A stretch of 64,000 bases of DNA from Novosphingobium sp. RL4 (GTDB taxonomy: Bacteria > Pseudomonadota > Alphaproteobacteria > Sphingomonadales > Sphingomonadaceae): contig NZ_CP141945.1 in assembly GCF_035658495.1 (NCBI RefSeq), positions 1,017,501 to 1,081,500 of the forward strand. The letters are read 5' to 3'. The notes under the pieces are model-generated. The model saw only the letters and a list, made by a program, of their open reading frames with translations, was not told the origin of the DNA and ran no database searches. Of the stretch, positions 1-8,358 are shown piece after piece; position 1 is the stretch's first letter; each line of letters begins with the position of its first letter. Both the position numbers and the translations under genes were made by a program.

Positions 1-306
1 TGGGACTGGGAGCGCGGCGTGGCGACACCGATTCTCGCCCCTGAAGGGCTTGCATCGAACAACGGCACCAAGGCGAACCCGGCACTCCAGGCCGATCTCA
101 TCGGCGACTGGCGCGAGGAAGTGATCTGGCGCCGGGCCGACAACCGCGAACTGCGCATCTACACGACGCCTTATCCGACCGAGCACCGCTTCGTCGCACT
201 GATGCAGGACCCCGTCTATCGTGCGGGCGTGGCATGGCAGAACACGGCCTATAACCAGCCGCCACACACCGGTTTCTACCTCGGTGCGCCGCCGCCGGGC
301 AAATGA
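1..306 (+). CDS. Rhamnogalacturonan lyase, PL11 family, C-terminal end (partial)
   Basis: The reading frame is open from the first base and stops with TGA at 304-306, so about 101 C-terminal residues are visible. The run LIGDWREEVIWR, then IYTTPYPTEHRF, then VAWQNTAYNQPPH and a final GFYLG are characteristic of the end of PL11 (YesW/YesX-like) rhamnogalacturonan lyases. These enzymes cleave the rhamnose-galacturonate backbone of rhamnogalacturonan I by beta-elimination. The identification is from recognised family sequence. The signal peptide and most of the propeller lie outside the window. It fits the pectin-degrading genes to its right, and it converges on the MFS gene across a 24-bp palindrome. 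Confidence 0.85.
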   Translation, partial: WDWERGVATPILAPEGLASNNGTKANPALQADLIGDWREEVIWRRADNRELRIYTTPYPTEHRFVALMQDPVYRAGVAWQNTAYNQPPHTGFYLGAPPPGK

Positions 307-317
307 CCCGAAATTCC

Positions 318-341
318 AGCGGCGAGGCTAGCCTCGCCGCT
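318..341. terminator. 24-bp perfect palindrome between convergent genes
   Basis: AGCGGCGAGGCT followed directly by its reverse complement forms a perfect 24-bp palindrome. It begins 12 bases after the stop of the PL11 lyase and covers the stop codon of the convergent MFS gene (TAG, complement of 328-330). It can act as a bidirectional terminator. There is no T-run on either side, so the hairpin may instead mainly protect 3 prime ends. Confidence 0.6.
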
Positions 342-1554
342 GTTCGTACCGATCGATCGCCAGCCCTGCCGGGATCAGGCCAAGGGTCAGTACGGCCAGC
401 AGCCCGAACGCCAGCCACCAGCCCTCGGGCCATCCCTGAAGCCACCCGATGAGGACCGGCCCCAGCGCCGCAAAGCAATAGCCCGCGCTTTGAACTTTCG
501 TCGAAATCCTGCGGTTCTCGTCCAGCGTGCGGGAGAACTTCATGATCATCATGAAGATGAGCACAAACGTGCCTCCATGCGCGATACTGCCGATCGGCGA
601 CCACAACATCCACTGACTGGGCGCTGCCACGATCCACAGCGGCGTCACCGTCCAGACCGCTCCCATCAGCACAAGCAACCGCCCCAATGAAACGCGCCGC
701 GCCAGCACCGGAATGCCCAGCGAGCCGGTAAGCGAGAGAATCTGGAACGAGGATGCCACCACTCCCGCCTGCGTGCCGCTCATTCCCGCGGCCGTTTTCA
801 GGAAGGTCGGCAGCCAGGCGGTGAGGCCGTAATAAGCGAAGATATGGATCGCGAATGCCGCGATCATGAGCCAGACGACCATGGCGGGCATCGCGCTTTC
901 AGGAGCGGCTTGTGATTTCGATGCGTCACTTGCATCGGGCTCGACCTGCTCCGCCAGGCGCCCCTGCCGGTCGATCAGCCACCGCGATGCCAAAGCCAGC
1001 AGCGTCAGCCAGACCCACCCGGCAAGCGCGATCTGCCAGCCTCCCCATGCAGCAATCGGTGCGGTAAAGCCCAGTGTCAGCATCGCGCCCAGATTGAGCG
1101 ATACGGTGTAGAACCCGGTAACCCCGTTCACATTGCGCCGGAAATCGCGCGCGATCAGCATCAGCGAAACGATGTTGCCCATTGCGATGCAGACACCGAT
1201 CACCAGCGTTCCGCCAAACATGCCGATGATCCCGGTATAGGGCCGGATCACGGCCGCCGCAGCCACGCCGATCAGTACGAGTCGAATCGACCGGTCGATG
1301 CCCATACGCCCAATCAAGGGCGACATCAGCGGCGGCAGCAAGCCGAAGCACAGCACCGGAATGCTGGTCAGCAGTCCCGCGCCTACGCTGCCCAGTCCGA
1401 GACTGGCGCGAAGCTCGCCAAGAACCGGCTGGATCGCTGTCAACGGGCTGCGCAAGTTGCAACCCAGAACGATCAGGGCAAGCAGAGGAAACCAGACCGG
1501 CAAAGAGCGCTTCGGCACCGCTGTGCCGGGCTCGTGCATTCGCGAAAGAGGCAT
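328..1554 (-). CDS. MFS transporter, CynX/NimT-like
   Basis: A 408-residue, very hydrophobic protein with about 12 predicted membrane segments. Its start, LLALIVLGCNLRSPLTAIQP, matches the CynX/NimT (cyanate permease-like) branch of the major facilitator superfamily. Members exchange small anions or other solutes across the inner membrane, and the substrate here is not evident. The frame is open further upstream, to 1770. The ATG at 1554 (MPLSRM) was chosen because the family begins just before the first membrane segment; an alternative ATG lies at 1680. No good ribosome site supports either. It diverges from the PL26 gene, with two copies of the proposed IclR-type operator between them, so an uronate- or oligosaccharide-related role is inferred. 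Confidence 0.7.
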   Translation of the reverse strand: MPLSRMHEPGTAVPKRSLPVWFPLLALIVLGCNLRSPLTAIQPVLGELRASLGLGSVGAGLLTSIPVLCFGLLPPLMSPLIGRMGIDRSIRLVLIGVAAAAVIRPYTGIIGMFGGTLVIGVCIAMGNIVSLMLIARDFRRNVNGVTGFYTVSLNLGAMLTLGFTAPIAAWGGWQIALAGWVWLTLLALASRWLIDRQGRLAEQVEPDASDASKSQAAPESAMPAMVVWLMIAAFAIHIFAYYGLTAWLPTFLKTAAGMSGTQAGVVASSFQILSLTGSLGIPVLARRVSLGRLLVLMGAVWTVTPLWIVAAPSQWMLWSPIGSIAHGGTFVLIFMMIMKFSRTLDENRRISTKVQSAGYCFAALGPVLIGWLQGWPEGWWLAFGLLAVLTLGLIPAGLAIDRYEQRRG

Positions 1555-1659
1555 GAAGCGGGCATGGCGGCGCGCGCCGTGGTTGGCAATCCTCGAAAAC
1601 AGATCGGCTGCGACCAAGTCGCCGGCACACTTTTTCTTATCCGGCCGGTTGACGGTTAA

Positions 1660-1693
1660 ACCCACATGATGAAATACCATCCCACATAAGATA
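1660..1693. promoter_or_regulatory. Two copies of proposed IclR-type operator
   Basis: CCCACATGATGAAAT (from 1661) and ATCCCACATAAGAT (from 1679) lie about 20 bp apart in the divergent control region of the MFS carrier and the exo-lyase. Both match the left arm of the palindrome TCCCACATAGTGGG, which recurs upstream of other genes in the locus. The two-turn spacing suggests cooperative binding on one face of the helix. Confidence 0.5.
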
Positions 1694-1715
1694 CCCGTTC
1701 GGGAAGGGAGAGAAC

Positions 1716-4493
1716 ATGAGCAAGCTGGTCTGGAGCCGCCGCGAGATGTTGGCGCAAAGCCTGGCATCATCCGCCGTTGTCGGTTCGATGGCGCTCACGG
1801 CCGGGCGCGTCGAAGCTGCACCGCTCGCCACGAAAGAGCCGTTGGGCTCCCGCATTTCCCCGGGTGACGACGTGGTCTGGCTCGACGGCGGCGCACCCTC
1901 CGCGCACGAGGGCCAGTCCTGGGGCCAACCCTGGCCGCGCGGCACCCGGCTCGACAAGCGCGGCTATGTTCTCGAAGCCGCAGGCGGCAAGCGCGAGGCG
2001 GTGCAGACCTGGCCAATGGCCTGGTGGCCGGACGGCTCTATCAAGTGGACCGGACATGCGACAGCCGCCAATGGGGCCCGCACCGGCTCGCTGCGCGTCG
2101 TTCCCGGCACTGCCAAACCGGAGCAGACGCTCTCCGTGTATGAGGCGGGCGATGCGATCACTGTCACCGTGGGCCAGACCGTCTGGAACGTAGGCAAATC
2201 CGGCGAGGCCCTGATCCGCTCGGCGCGGGTGGGGGCGAGCGAAGTGCTGCAATCGGTACGCCTGCTCGCCAGCGCGCAGGACCGCCCCGATGACGAGGAC
2301 GGCGCTCCCACACTCGCCCGCTGGACCAGCGCCATCGAAAGCGCCACGGTAGAACAGAGCGGCCCGATCCGCGCGGTCATCAAGCTCGACGGGCGCCATC
2401 GCGGCCAAATGGGCAACGAGCCCGGAGACTGGATGCCCTTCTCCGTCCGCCTCTATTTCCACACCGGCTCGGACAGTGTGCGGCTGGTCCATTCGATGAT
2501 ATTCGATGGCGATCCCGCCAGGCGCTTCATTCGCGGGCTGGGCCTCGAAGGCGCGGTGCCGATGCGCGACAAGCTGCACGATCGCCACGTTCGTTTTGCG
2601 GGCGAGAATGGCGGCCTCTGGGGCGAGGCCGTGCGCCCGCTGACCGGCCTGCGCCGCGATCCTGGCAAGGCCTTCCGCGATGCGCAAGTGGCGGGCGCGG
2701 CCACGCCCCCGCTCGACCAGATGGGCGCGGCGGTGCGCCAGAACATCGAATACATTCCCGCATGGGGCGATTTCCGCCTGCGTCAGCCCAATTCGGACGG
2801 CTTTTCCATCGTCAAGCGCACCAAGCCGGGCTGCGGCTGGATCGACGTCGATACTGCAGGCCGCGCGCCGGGATTCGGCTATATCGGCGGTCCATCGGGC
2901 GGCGTCGCTTTCGGAATGCACGATTTCTGGCAGCGCTGCCCTGTCGGCCTCGACATCTCGGATGCGGCGGGCGACACTGCCCGCTTCACCGTCTGGTACC
3001 ACGCCCCCGATGCCCCGGCGATGGACCTGCGCTTCTATCACGACGTCATGGGCATGGAGAGCTTCGAAGCGCAGAACCGCGGGCTCGACGTGACTTACGA
3101 GGATTACGAACCGGGCTGGGGAGATGCCTCGGGCATCGCCCGCACCACCGAATTCCGCATCTGGGCCCTGCCCGCCACGCCGCCGCGCGAACGTCTGGCC
3201 GAGATGGGCAAGGGCCTTGCCACACCGCCGCGTCTGGTCGCCAATGTCGCGCGAGTCCATTCCGCCGGGCTGTTCGGCCCGTGGAGTCCGATTGCTGCCG
3301 GCGGCCCGCTGCGCGGAAAGATCGAGGCGCGGGCGAACCAGGAACTCGATTTCTACATCGGGCAAGTGGATCAGCGCCGCTGGTACGGCTTCTGGAACTA
3401 CGGCGACGTCATGCACAGCTATGACAACGACCGGCACGTCTGGCGCTACGACATCGGCGGTTTCGCGTGGGACAACAGCGAACTCTCGACCGACATGTGG
3501 CTGTGGTACGGCTTCCTGCGCACGGGTCGCGCCGACGTGTTCCGCCTCGCCGAAGCGATGACGCGCCACACCGGCGAGGTGGACGTCTATCACTCCGGCC
3601 GCTTCAAGGGCCTGGGCACGCGCCACGGGGTGCAGCACTGGGCGGACAGTTCGAAGCAGCCGCGCATCTCCAACGCCGCCTATCGCCGTTTCTACTATTA
3701 TCTCACCACCGATGAGCGTTGCGGCGACCTGATGCGCGGTCTGGTGGACAGCGATCATGCGCTGAAAACGGTCGATATCGGCCGCAAGGTCCTCCACCGC
3801 GCAGGACCGCTCGCCGGAACCGGCGCGGTAGTGGCCGACCAGCCGCTGCCCGATGGCCAGATCTTCATGCAGTTCGGCACGGTGTGGGGCTCGCTGCTGG
3901 GCGCTTGGCTCACCGAATGGGAACGCACGCGAGACACCAGATGGCGCGACCGCATCGTCGCCGGAATGCGCTCCATCGCCGCCCTGCCCAAGGGCTGGCT
4001 GGCTGGCGGCGGCGCCTTCGACCTTGCCTCGGGCCGCTTCGTTGGCGGCGGCAGCGAAGTGAACATGAGCCACCTCAACGGCGTGTTCGGCGTGTTCGAG
4101 ATCACTGCCGAACTGCTGGAACTGCTGGACGAACCGGCGTTCCGCAAGACCTGGCTCGAATACTGCGAACTCTACAACGCGCCGGAGGCGGAATTCCGCG
4201 CGCGCACCGGTGCATCGGGCAAGGGCCGCGCGCTGACGCAGGCGCATTCGCGCTACACCGCCTATGCCGGGGTCCAGCTCGGCAAGCCGGACCTCGTCAA
4301 GCGCGCCTGGAGCGAGTTCTTCGGCGCAGGCGACCGCGAAGGGCGCGACCAGTCGCGCGGCGCGAACAAGGTGGCGGGCGCTGCCGTGCTCAAGCCGGTG
4401 GACGAAATCGCCGAAGTCTCCACCAACGATGCCGCGCAGTGGGGCATCGCCGCGACCGTGAACCTGACGCTGATCGGGGATGCGCTGGAGTGA
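1716..4493 (+). CDS. Exo-rhamnogalacturonan lyase family protein (PL26/PcRGLX-like), Tat-exported
   Basis: A 925-residue protein with a twin-arginine signal peptide (SRREML at residues 7-12, hydrophobic stretch, cleavage near AEA about 35). The early motifs GQPWPRGT and WPMAWWPDGSIKWTGHA, and the middle block WDNSELSTDMWLWYGFLRTG, fit the PcRGLX-type exo-rhamnogalacturonan lyase fold, in which an N-terminal barrel precedes a large alpha/alpha toroid. Such enzymes release unsaturated disaccharides from the ends of rhamnogalacturonan I. AGGGAG lies 8 bp before the ATG. The stop overlaps the GTG start of the next gene, so the two are probably translationally coupled. Family assignment is by recognition; the exact CAZy family is less certain than the lyase role. 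Confidence 0.7.
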   Translation: MSKLVWSRREMLAQSLASSAVVGSMALTAGRVEAAPLATKEPLGSRISPGDDVVWLDGGAPSAHEGQSWGQPWPRGTRLDKRGYVLEAAGGKREAVQTWPMAWWPDGSIKWTGHATAANGARTGSLRVVPGTAKPEQTLSVYEAGDAITVTVGQTVWNVGKSGEALIRSARVGASEVLQSVRLLASAQDRPDDEDGAPTLARWTSAIESATVEQSGPIRAVIKLDGRHRGQMGNEPGDWMPFSVRLYFHTGSDSVRLVHSMIFDGDPARRFIRGLGLEGAVPMRDKLHDRHVRFAGENGGLWGEAVRPLTGLRRDPGKAFRDAQVAGAATPPLDQMGAAVRQNIEYIPAWGDFRLRQPNSDGFSIVKRTKPGCGWIDVDTAGRAPGFGYIGGPSGGVAFGMHDFWQRCPVGLDISDAAGDTARFTVWYHAPDAPAMDLRFYHDVMGMESFEAQNRGLDVTYEDYEPGWGDASGIARTTEFRIWALPATPPRERLAEMGKGLATPPRLVANVARVHSAGLFGPWSPIAAGGPLRGKIEARANQELDFYIGQVDQRRWYGFWNYGDVMHSYDNDRHVWRYDIGGFAWDNSELSTDMWLWYGFLRTGRADVFRLAEAMTRHTGEVDVYHSGRFKGLGTRHGVQHWADSSKQPRISNAAYRRFYYYLTTDERCGDLMRGLVDSDHALKTVDIGRKVLHRAGPLAGTGAVVADQPLPDGQIFMQFGTVWGSLLGAWLTEWERTRDTRWRDRIVAGMRSIAALPKGWLAGGGAFDLASGRFVGGGSEVNMSHLNGVFGVFEITAELLELLDEPAFRKTWLEYCELYNAPEAEFRARTGASGKGRALTQAHSRYTAYAGVQLGKPDLVKRAWSEFFGAGDREGRDQSRGANKVAGAAVLKPVDEIAEVSTNDAAQWGIAATVNLTLIGDALE

Positions 4494-5167
4494 AGCGCCT
4501 CGCTGCCGCCCTGATACTTGTGTCGCTGTCGGCGGCGACGAACCCTCTAACGGACGACTTCCGCCACGGCCTCTCGCACTGGCGCGTCGAGGCGGAAGCG
4601 CCCCCGCGCATCACCGTGCAGGGCGGCGTGATGGACATCGATACGCCGGAAGGGCTCTCGGTCTGGTGGGACGAGGAACTGCGCGGCGCCGTCGCCATCG
4701 AATACGAGGTCATGGCCGTTTCGGCCGGCGGGCCGAACGATGCGGTGAGCGACGTCAACGCCTTCTGGATGGCCACCGACCCCGCCGCGCGGGACGGATC
4801 GCCCCTGGCCCGCCCCCGCAGCGGGGCCTTTGCCGACTACGACACACTCAAGACTTACTACGTGGGCATCGGCGGCAATCGCAACACGACCACGCGGATG
4901 CGCCGCTATGTGGGCGAACCGGGCAATCGTCCGCTGCGGCCCGAGCATGACCGGACCGATCCGGCTGCGCGGCTCGTTGCCAATCGCTGGGTGCCGATGC
5001 GCCTTGCCGCCGATGGCGTGACTGTGACGGTGGACTTCGGCGGCAAGCGGCTTTTCACGATGGCCGATACCGCGCCCTACCGCCGGGGCTGGTTCGCGTT
5101 GCGCACGACCAGGAGCCACTTGCGCATCCGCAATTTCCGGATCGTTCCGCTCGGGACGGGACGCTGA
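4490..5167 (+). CDS. DUF6250 domain protein, secreted
   Basis: A 225-residue protein starting with GTG at 4490, which overlaps the TGA of the exo-lyase (GTGA). A short signal peptide (MKRLAAALILVSLSAAT) is followed by one lectin-like beta-sandwich domain. WWDEELRG, GGPNDAVSDVNAFWM, the segment DYDTLKTYYVGIGG and NTTTRMRRYVGE match the DUF6250 family as remembered. This family usually sits beside rhamnogalacturonan lyases, much as DUF1961 (YesU) does in Bacillus. Function is unproven: carbohydrate binding or an accessory hydrolase role is possible. Tight coupling to the lyase suggests the two act on the same periplasmic substrate. Confidence 0.7.
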   Translation: MKRLAAALILVSLSAATNPLTDDFRHGLSHWRVEAEAPPRITVQGGVMDIDTPEGLSVWWDEELRGAVAIEYEVMAVSAGGPNDAVSDVNAFWMATDPAARDGSPLARPRSGAFADYDTLKTYYVGIGGNRNTTTRMRRYVGEPGNRPLRPEHDRTDPAARLVANRWVPMRLAADGVTVTVDFGGKRLFTMADTAPYRRGWFALRTTRSHLRIRNFRIVPLGTGR

Positions 5168-5229
5168 TGGGCCGCAAGATGCCGCTCCTCAAAGTCCCAT
5201 CGCTTCAATTCAATCGTCGCTCCCGCATA

Positions 5230-6225
5230 TCACGCCCCGTCGGAGGGAATCCGCAGCCCATGCCGGGCCGCGAAACGGGCAAACCGCGTCAACCACAGTC
5301 CGGCACGGCCATCCGGCTCGAACAGCGGGGCGCCGTGCCCGCCCTTCTCTATAATGTGCAGTTCCGAAGGAACTTTCGCCGCCCTGCAGCCCTCGAACAT
5401 GGCGAGGCTATTACCGCAATCGACCACCGCATCGTCGGCGGCATGACCCAGCAGGATCGGCGGCGTGACAGCCGGAACATCGAGGTTCACCGAATAGCGG
5501 CGCGACAGGTCGTCGCCCGGGCTCGCTCCCAGCAGTTCCCGGCGCGACTGCCCGTGGGCGAGCGGCGGCACCATGCTGACGACTGGAAAGAACATGCCCG
5601 CCACGATCGGCCGCGCATCCTGCCCATCGGCGGCGTCGACCGGATCGTAGACCTTGGCCGCAAAGCGCGTCGCGAGGCTGCCGCACAAGTGTCCGCCCGC
5701 CGAAAAACCGATGGCGGCGACGTTGGCAGGATCCCCCCCCCATTTCGCCGCATGGACGCGGATCACGCGCATCGCGCGCTGGGCATCCTGCAGGGGCGTG
5801 TCCGGCCCGCCGGCCCAGCCGTCGTGCGGCAGGCGGTAGAGCAGTTCGAACGCGGTCACTCCTTGCCCGGCGAACCAGCGCGCAATCGCGGAGGGCCTGG
5901 TTCCCATGGCGACGCGGGCATAACCACCGCCCGGAATGACAAGCACCGCCGCGCCGGTGGGTTTCGCCGCAGGACAGACCGTGAGCATCGGTGTCTCGAC
6001 ATGCGGCCAGGCAAGGTCGTCCGGGTTTGCGGGACCGGAGCGCAGGACGCTTTCCTGTTTCACGCCCGCTTTGGGCAGTCCGGGCGGGAAGCCCGGCCAG
6101 ATCGGAAAGCGCTCGCCCACGGCGATGCCGCCTTGAGCCGCCGCCATCGCGCGGCCGGACAGCAGCGGCGCAGCGGCCAACGCAGCCAGATATTGGCCAA
6201 GAAACCGGCGGCGATCACTCGACAT
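5230..6225 (-). CDS. Alpha/beta-hydrolase carbohydrate esterase (acetyl xylan esterase / BD-FAE-like)
   Basis: A 331-residue protein with a twin-arginine-type signal (SSDRRRFLGQYL). The oxyanion motif GGGYARV, the nucleophile elbow GFSAGG, an acidic residue in HAADDAVVD and the C-terminal histidine in EKGGHGAP form a complete catalytic set. Related proteins remove acetyl or feruloyl groups from plant polysaccharides in the periplasm. The start at 6225 was preferred over the longer frame to 6432 because GAGGAGAG lies just upstream. It diverges from the propeller glycosidase at 6300, leaving a gap of about 75 bp that holds one weak copy of the locus operator. It probably de-esterifies pectin or xylan side groups; the exact substrate is unknown. 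Confidence 0.75.
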   Translation of the reverse strand: MSSDRRRFLGQYLAALAAAPLLSGRAMAAAQGGIAVGERFPIWPGFPPGLPKAGVKQESVLRSGPANPDDLAWPHVETPMLTVCPAAKPTGAAVLVIPGGGYARVAMGTRPSAIARWFAGQGVTAFELLYRLPHDGWAGGPDTPLQDAQRAMRVIRVHAAKWGGDPANVAAIGFSAGGHLCGSLATRFAAKVYDPVDAADGQDARPIVAGMFFPVVSMVPPLAHGQSRRELLGASPGDDLSRRYSVNLDVPAVTPPILLGHAADDAVVDCGNSLAMFEGCRAAKVPSELHIIEKGGHGAPLFEPDGRAGLWLTRFARFAARHGLRIPSDGA

Positions 6226-6257
6226 ATTGCACTCTCCTCGGAAGGTCTTTCTATGCA

Positions 6258-6274
6258 TTGGAACATGTTGAAAT
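6258..6274. promoter_or_regulatory. Weak copy of proposed IclR-type operator
   Basis: TTGGAACATGTTGAAAT in the short divergent region between the esterase and the propeller glycosidase shares ACATGnTGAAAT with the site at 1661. It is itself near-palindromic around ACATGT. It is the least conserved member of the proposed set. Confidence 0.3.
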
Positions 6275-6299
6275 TCATTCGACTTTTGGACCGCGCGGC

Positions 6300-7292
6300 A
6301 TGATCGGCGCTTCGCTGCTCCTGCTCGCCGCCGCGACCGCTCCGGCCGCCGACGTCGCGCCGAAGCCACTGTTCCGCGATCCGGTGCATGACGGCGCTGC
6401 AGATCCCAGCACGGTCTACGATCCCGCCACACGCGAATGGGTGATGTTCTACACGAACCGCCGCGCCGACCTGCCGATGGAGGACGAAAAGGACGTGCGC
6501 TGGGTCCACGGCACCGCGATCGGCACCGCGCGGTCGAAAGACGGCGTGCACTGGCGCTACGGCGGCACCGCCTCGATCCCCACTAGTTGCACCGGCGAAA
6601 CGCTGTGGGCGCCGGATATCGAGCGTTTCAACGGTGAGTGGCACATGTGGCTGACGGTCGTACCCGGCGTGTTCCGCGACTGGAACGCCCCGCGCTTCAT
6701 CGTCCATCTCACCAGCCCCGACCTGAAATCGTGGACATGCGGCGACCGTCTCGATCTCGGTTCGGACAGGGTGATCGACGCCAGTGTCGTCGCGCTGCCG
6801 GAGGGCGGCTACCGCCTGTTCTTCAATGACGAGCGCATGGGCAAGGCGATCCGCACGGCGGACAGCAAGGATCTCGTCCACTGGAGCGTGAAGGACCGCC
6901 TCACCGCGACCCCCGGCGAAGGCCCCAAGGCGTTCCGGTGGAAAGGCCGCTGGTGGCTGGTTTCCGACGCCTGGAAGGGGCTGCTCGTCATGCGCAGCGA
7001 TGACGGCAAGCAATGGACCACCCAGCCCGGCCACATCCTTGCCACGCCCGGACAGGCACCGACCGACCGCGCCAAGGGCCAGCATCCCGATGTGATCGTC
7101 TCGGAGGGCCGTGCCTATATCGTCTACTTCGTGCATCAGGGCGGCGAGGACGAGGCAAAGGCAAACCCCGACTGGAACCGCCGCAGCGTGCTCCAGATCG
7201 CGGAACTGAAGGAGAAGGACGGAGTGATCGCCGTGGACCGTGACAGCGCTACCCACGTAAAACTCGTGCCGCCGAAGGAAGCGCGCCGATGA
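6300..7292 (+). CDS. GH43-like five-bladed beta-propeller glycosidase
   Basis: A 330-residue protein with a short signal peptide (MIGASLLLLAAATAPAAD). The N-terminal FRDPVHDGAADPST holds an aspartate in the position used as general base in clan GH-F propellers. LWAPDIERFNGEWHMW and VIDASVVALPEGGYRLFF are typical blade motifs. The family probably removes arabinose or a similar sugar from side chains. The upstream frame is open to 5991, but the ATG at 6300 places the signal peptide first; no strong ribosome site is visible. Its stop overlaps the start of the next gene (ATGA), so the two propeller proteins are co-translated. Subfamily and substrate are not determinable by eye. Confidence 0.65.
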   Translation: MIGASLLLLAAATAPAADVAPKPLFRDPVHDGAADPSTVYDPATREWVMFYTNRRADLPMEDEKDVRWVHGTAIGTARSKDGVHWRYGGTASIPTSCTGETLWAPDIERFNGEWHMWLTVVPGVFRDWNAPRFIVHLTSPDLKSWTCGDRLDLGSDRVIDASVVALPEGGYRLFFNDERMGKAIRTADSKDLVHWSVKDRLTATPGEGPKAFRWKGRWWLVSDAWKGLLVMRSDDGKQWTTQPGHILATPGQAPTDRAKGQHPDVIVSEGRAYIVYFVHQGGEDEAKANPDWNRRSVLQIAELKEKDGVIAVDRDSATHVKLVPPKEARR

Positions 7293-8254
7293 ACCCGCTG
7301 CTTGACCGCCGCGCGCTCTGCCTGGGCGCGGCCGCACTGGCCGGCTGCGCGACCACGCGCACCGGCACGGTGGAACCGGCAGGTCCGCTGCTCTTCGCCT
7401 ATTTCAGCACCGGCAAGGGCGAGGCGGACGGGCTGAAACTGGCGGTGAGCGAGGACGGCTTCACCTTCCGCACGCTCGGCGGGGGCAAGCCCTTCCTCGT
7501 GCCGCAGGTCGGCGAGAAGAAGCTCCTGCGCGATCCCTTCCTCTGGCGCGGCGAGGGACCGGATGCGCCCTGGCATTGCATCTGGACCACGGCGTGGGAG
7601 GGCGTGACGATAGGCCATGCAACCACGCGCGATTTCGTGAACTGGACACCCCAGCGCGCGATCCCGGTCATGGCCGCCGTTCCCGGCACCCGCAACTGCT
7701 GGGCGCCCGAGGCGATCTACGATCCCGCCACGCGCCGCACGGTGATCTTCTGGTCCAGCACCGTGGAAGGCCGCTTTCGCGAAACCGCCGGCACATCCGA
7801 AGGCGGCTACAACCACCGGCTCTGGTACACCACCACCGCCGACTTCGAGAGCTTTGCCCCGGCGCAAGTGCTCTATGACCCCGGCTTCAGCGTGATCGAC
7901 GGTACGTTCTCTCATGCGCCGAACGGCGGACTCTGGCTGGTGGTCAAGGACGAGACCCTGAACCCGCCCCGCAAATGGCTGCGCGCCGCATCCGCGCGCG
8001 GGCCTCTCGGACCGTTCGCACCGCTCGGCGAGCCGTTCACGCCGCCTTGGGTGGAAGGCCCGATGACGGCGCAGGCCGGCGCGGAACTGGTCTGCTACTA
8101 CGATGTCTATCGCGATGGCCGCTGGGGCGCGAAGACCACGCGCGACATGGTGACCTGGCATGACGTCAGCGACCGGCTCGTCATGCCGCAAGGCGCACGT
8201 CACGGTTCCCTTGTGCGGATCGACCGCAGGCTGCTCTCCGCGCTCGAAACCTGA
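7289..8254 (+). CDS. Beta-propeller glycosidase (GH43-like), putative lipoprotein
   Basis: A 321-residue protein whose N-terminus ends in a lipobox (LAGC, Cys21), predicting a lipid-anchored enzyme. KLLRDPFLWR, HATTRDFVNWTPQRAI, NCWAPEAIYD and VIDGTFSH are propeller motifs similar to the preceding gene; the aspartates in RDPF and in VIDGTF are catalytic candidates. It overlaps the previous gene by four bases. Clustering with pectin lyases suggests an arabinofuranosidase or related exo-activity on rhamnogalacturonan side chains, but this is inference. Confidence 0.65.
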   Translation: MNPLLDRRALCLGAAALAGCATTRTGTVEPAGPLLFAYFSTGKGEADGLKLAVSEDGFTFRTLGGGKPFLVPQVGEKKLLRDPFLWRGEGPDAPWHCIWTTAWEGVTIGHATTRDFVNWTPQRAIPVMAAVPGTRNCWAPEAIYDPATRRTVIFWSSTVEGRFRETAGTSEGGYNHRLWYTTTADFESFAPAQVLYDPGFSVIDGTFSHAPNGGLWLVVKDETLNPPRKWLRAASARGPLGPFAPLGEPFTPPWVEGPMTAQAGAELVCYYDVYRDGRWGAKTTRDMVTWHDVSDRLVMPQGARHGSLVRIDRRLLSALET

Positions 8255-8290
8255 ACAGACGAATCCTGAACAGAGAGGGCCTGAAAAAGC

Positions 8291-8317
8291 GGCTCCCGGG
8301 TGGAGGACCCGGGAGCC
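8291..8317 (-). terminator. Rho-independent terminator (mainly for the TonB receptor)
   Basis: A perfect 11-bp stem (GGCTCCCGGGT and its complement) closes a 5-nt loop. Read on the minus strand it is followed by GCTTTTTCAG, so it ends transcription of the TonB receptor, whose stop is at 8359. It may also stop the convergent propeller operon, though no T-run follows on the plus strand. Confidence 0.85.
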
Positions 8318-8358
8318 TTCAGTTCCGGCGTGGGAGGGCCCCGCCGAGGTCGTCAAAT

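Noticed and set aside
1767..4247. 826-residue open frame opposite the exo-lyase
   Set aside because: Shadow of the lyase gene in GC-rich DNA. No domain, no ribosome site and low-complexity composition.
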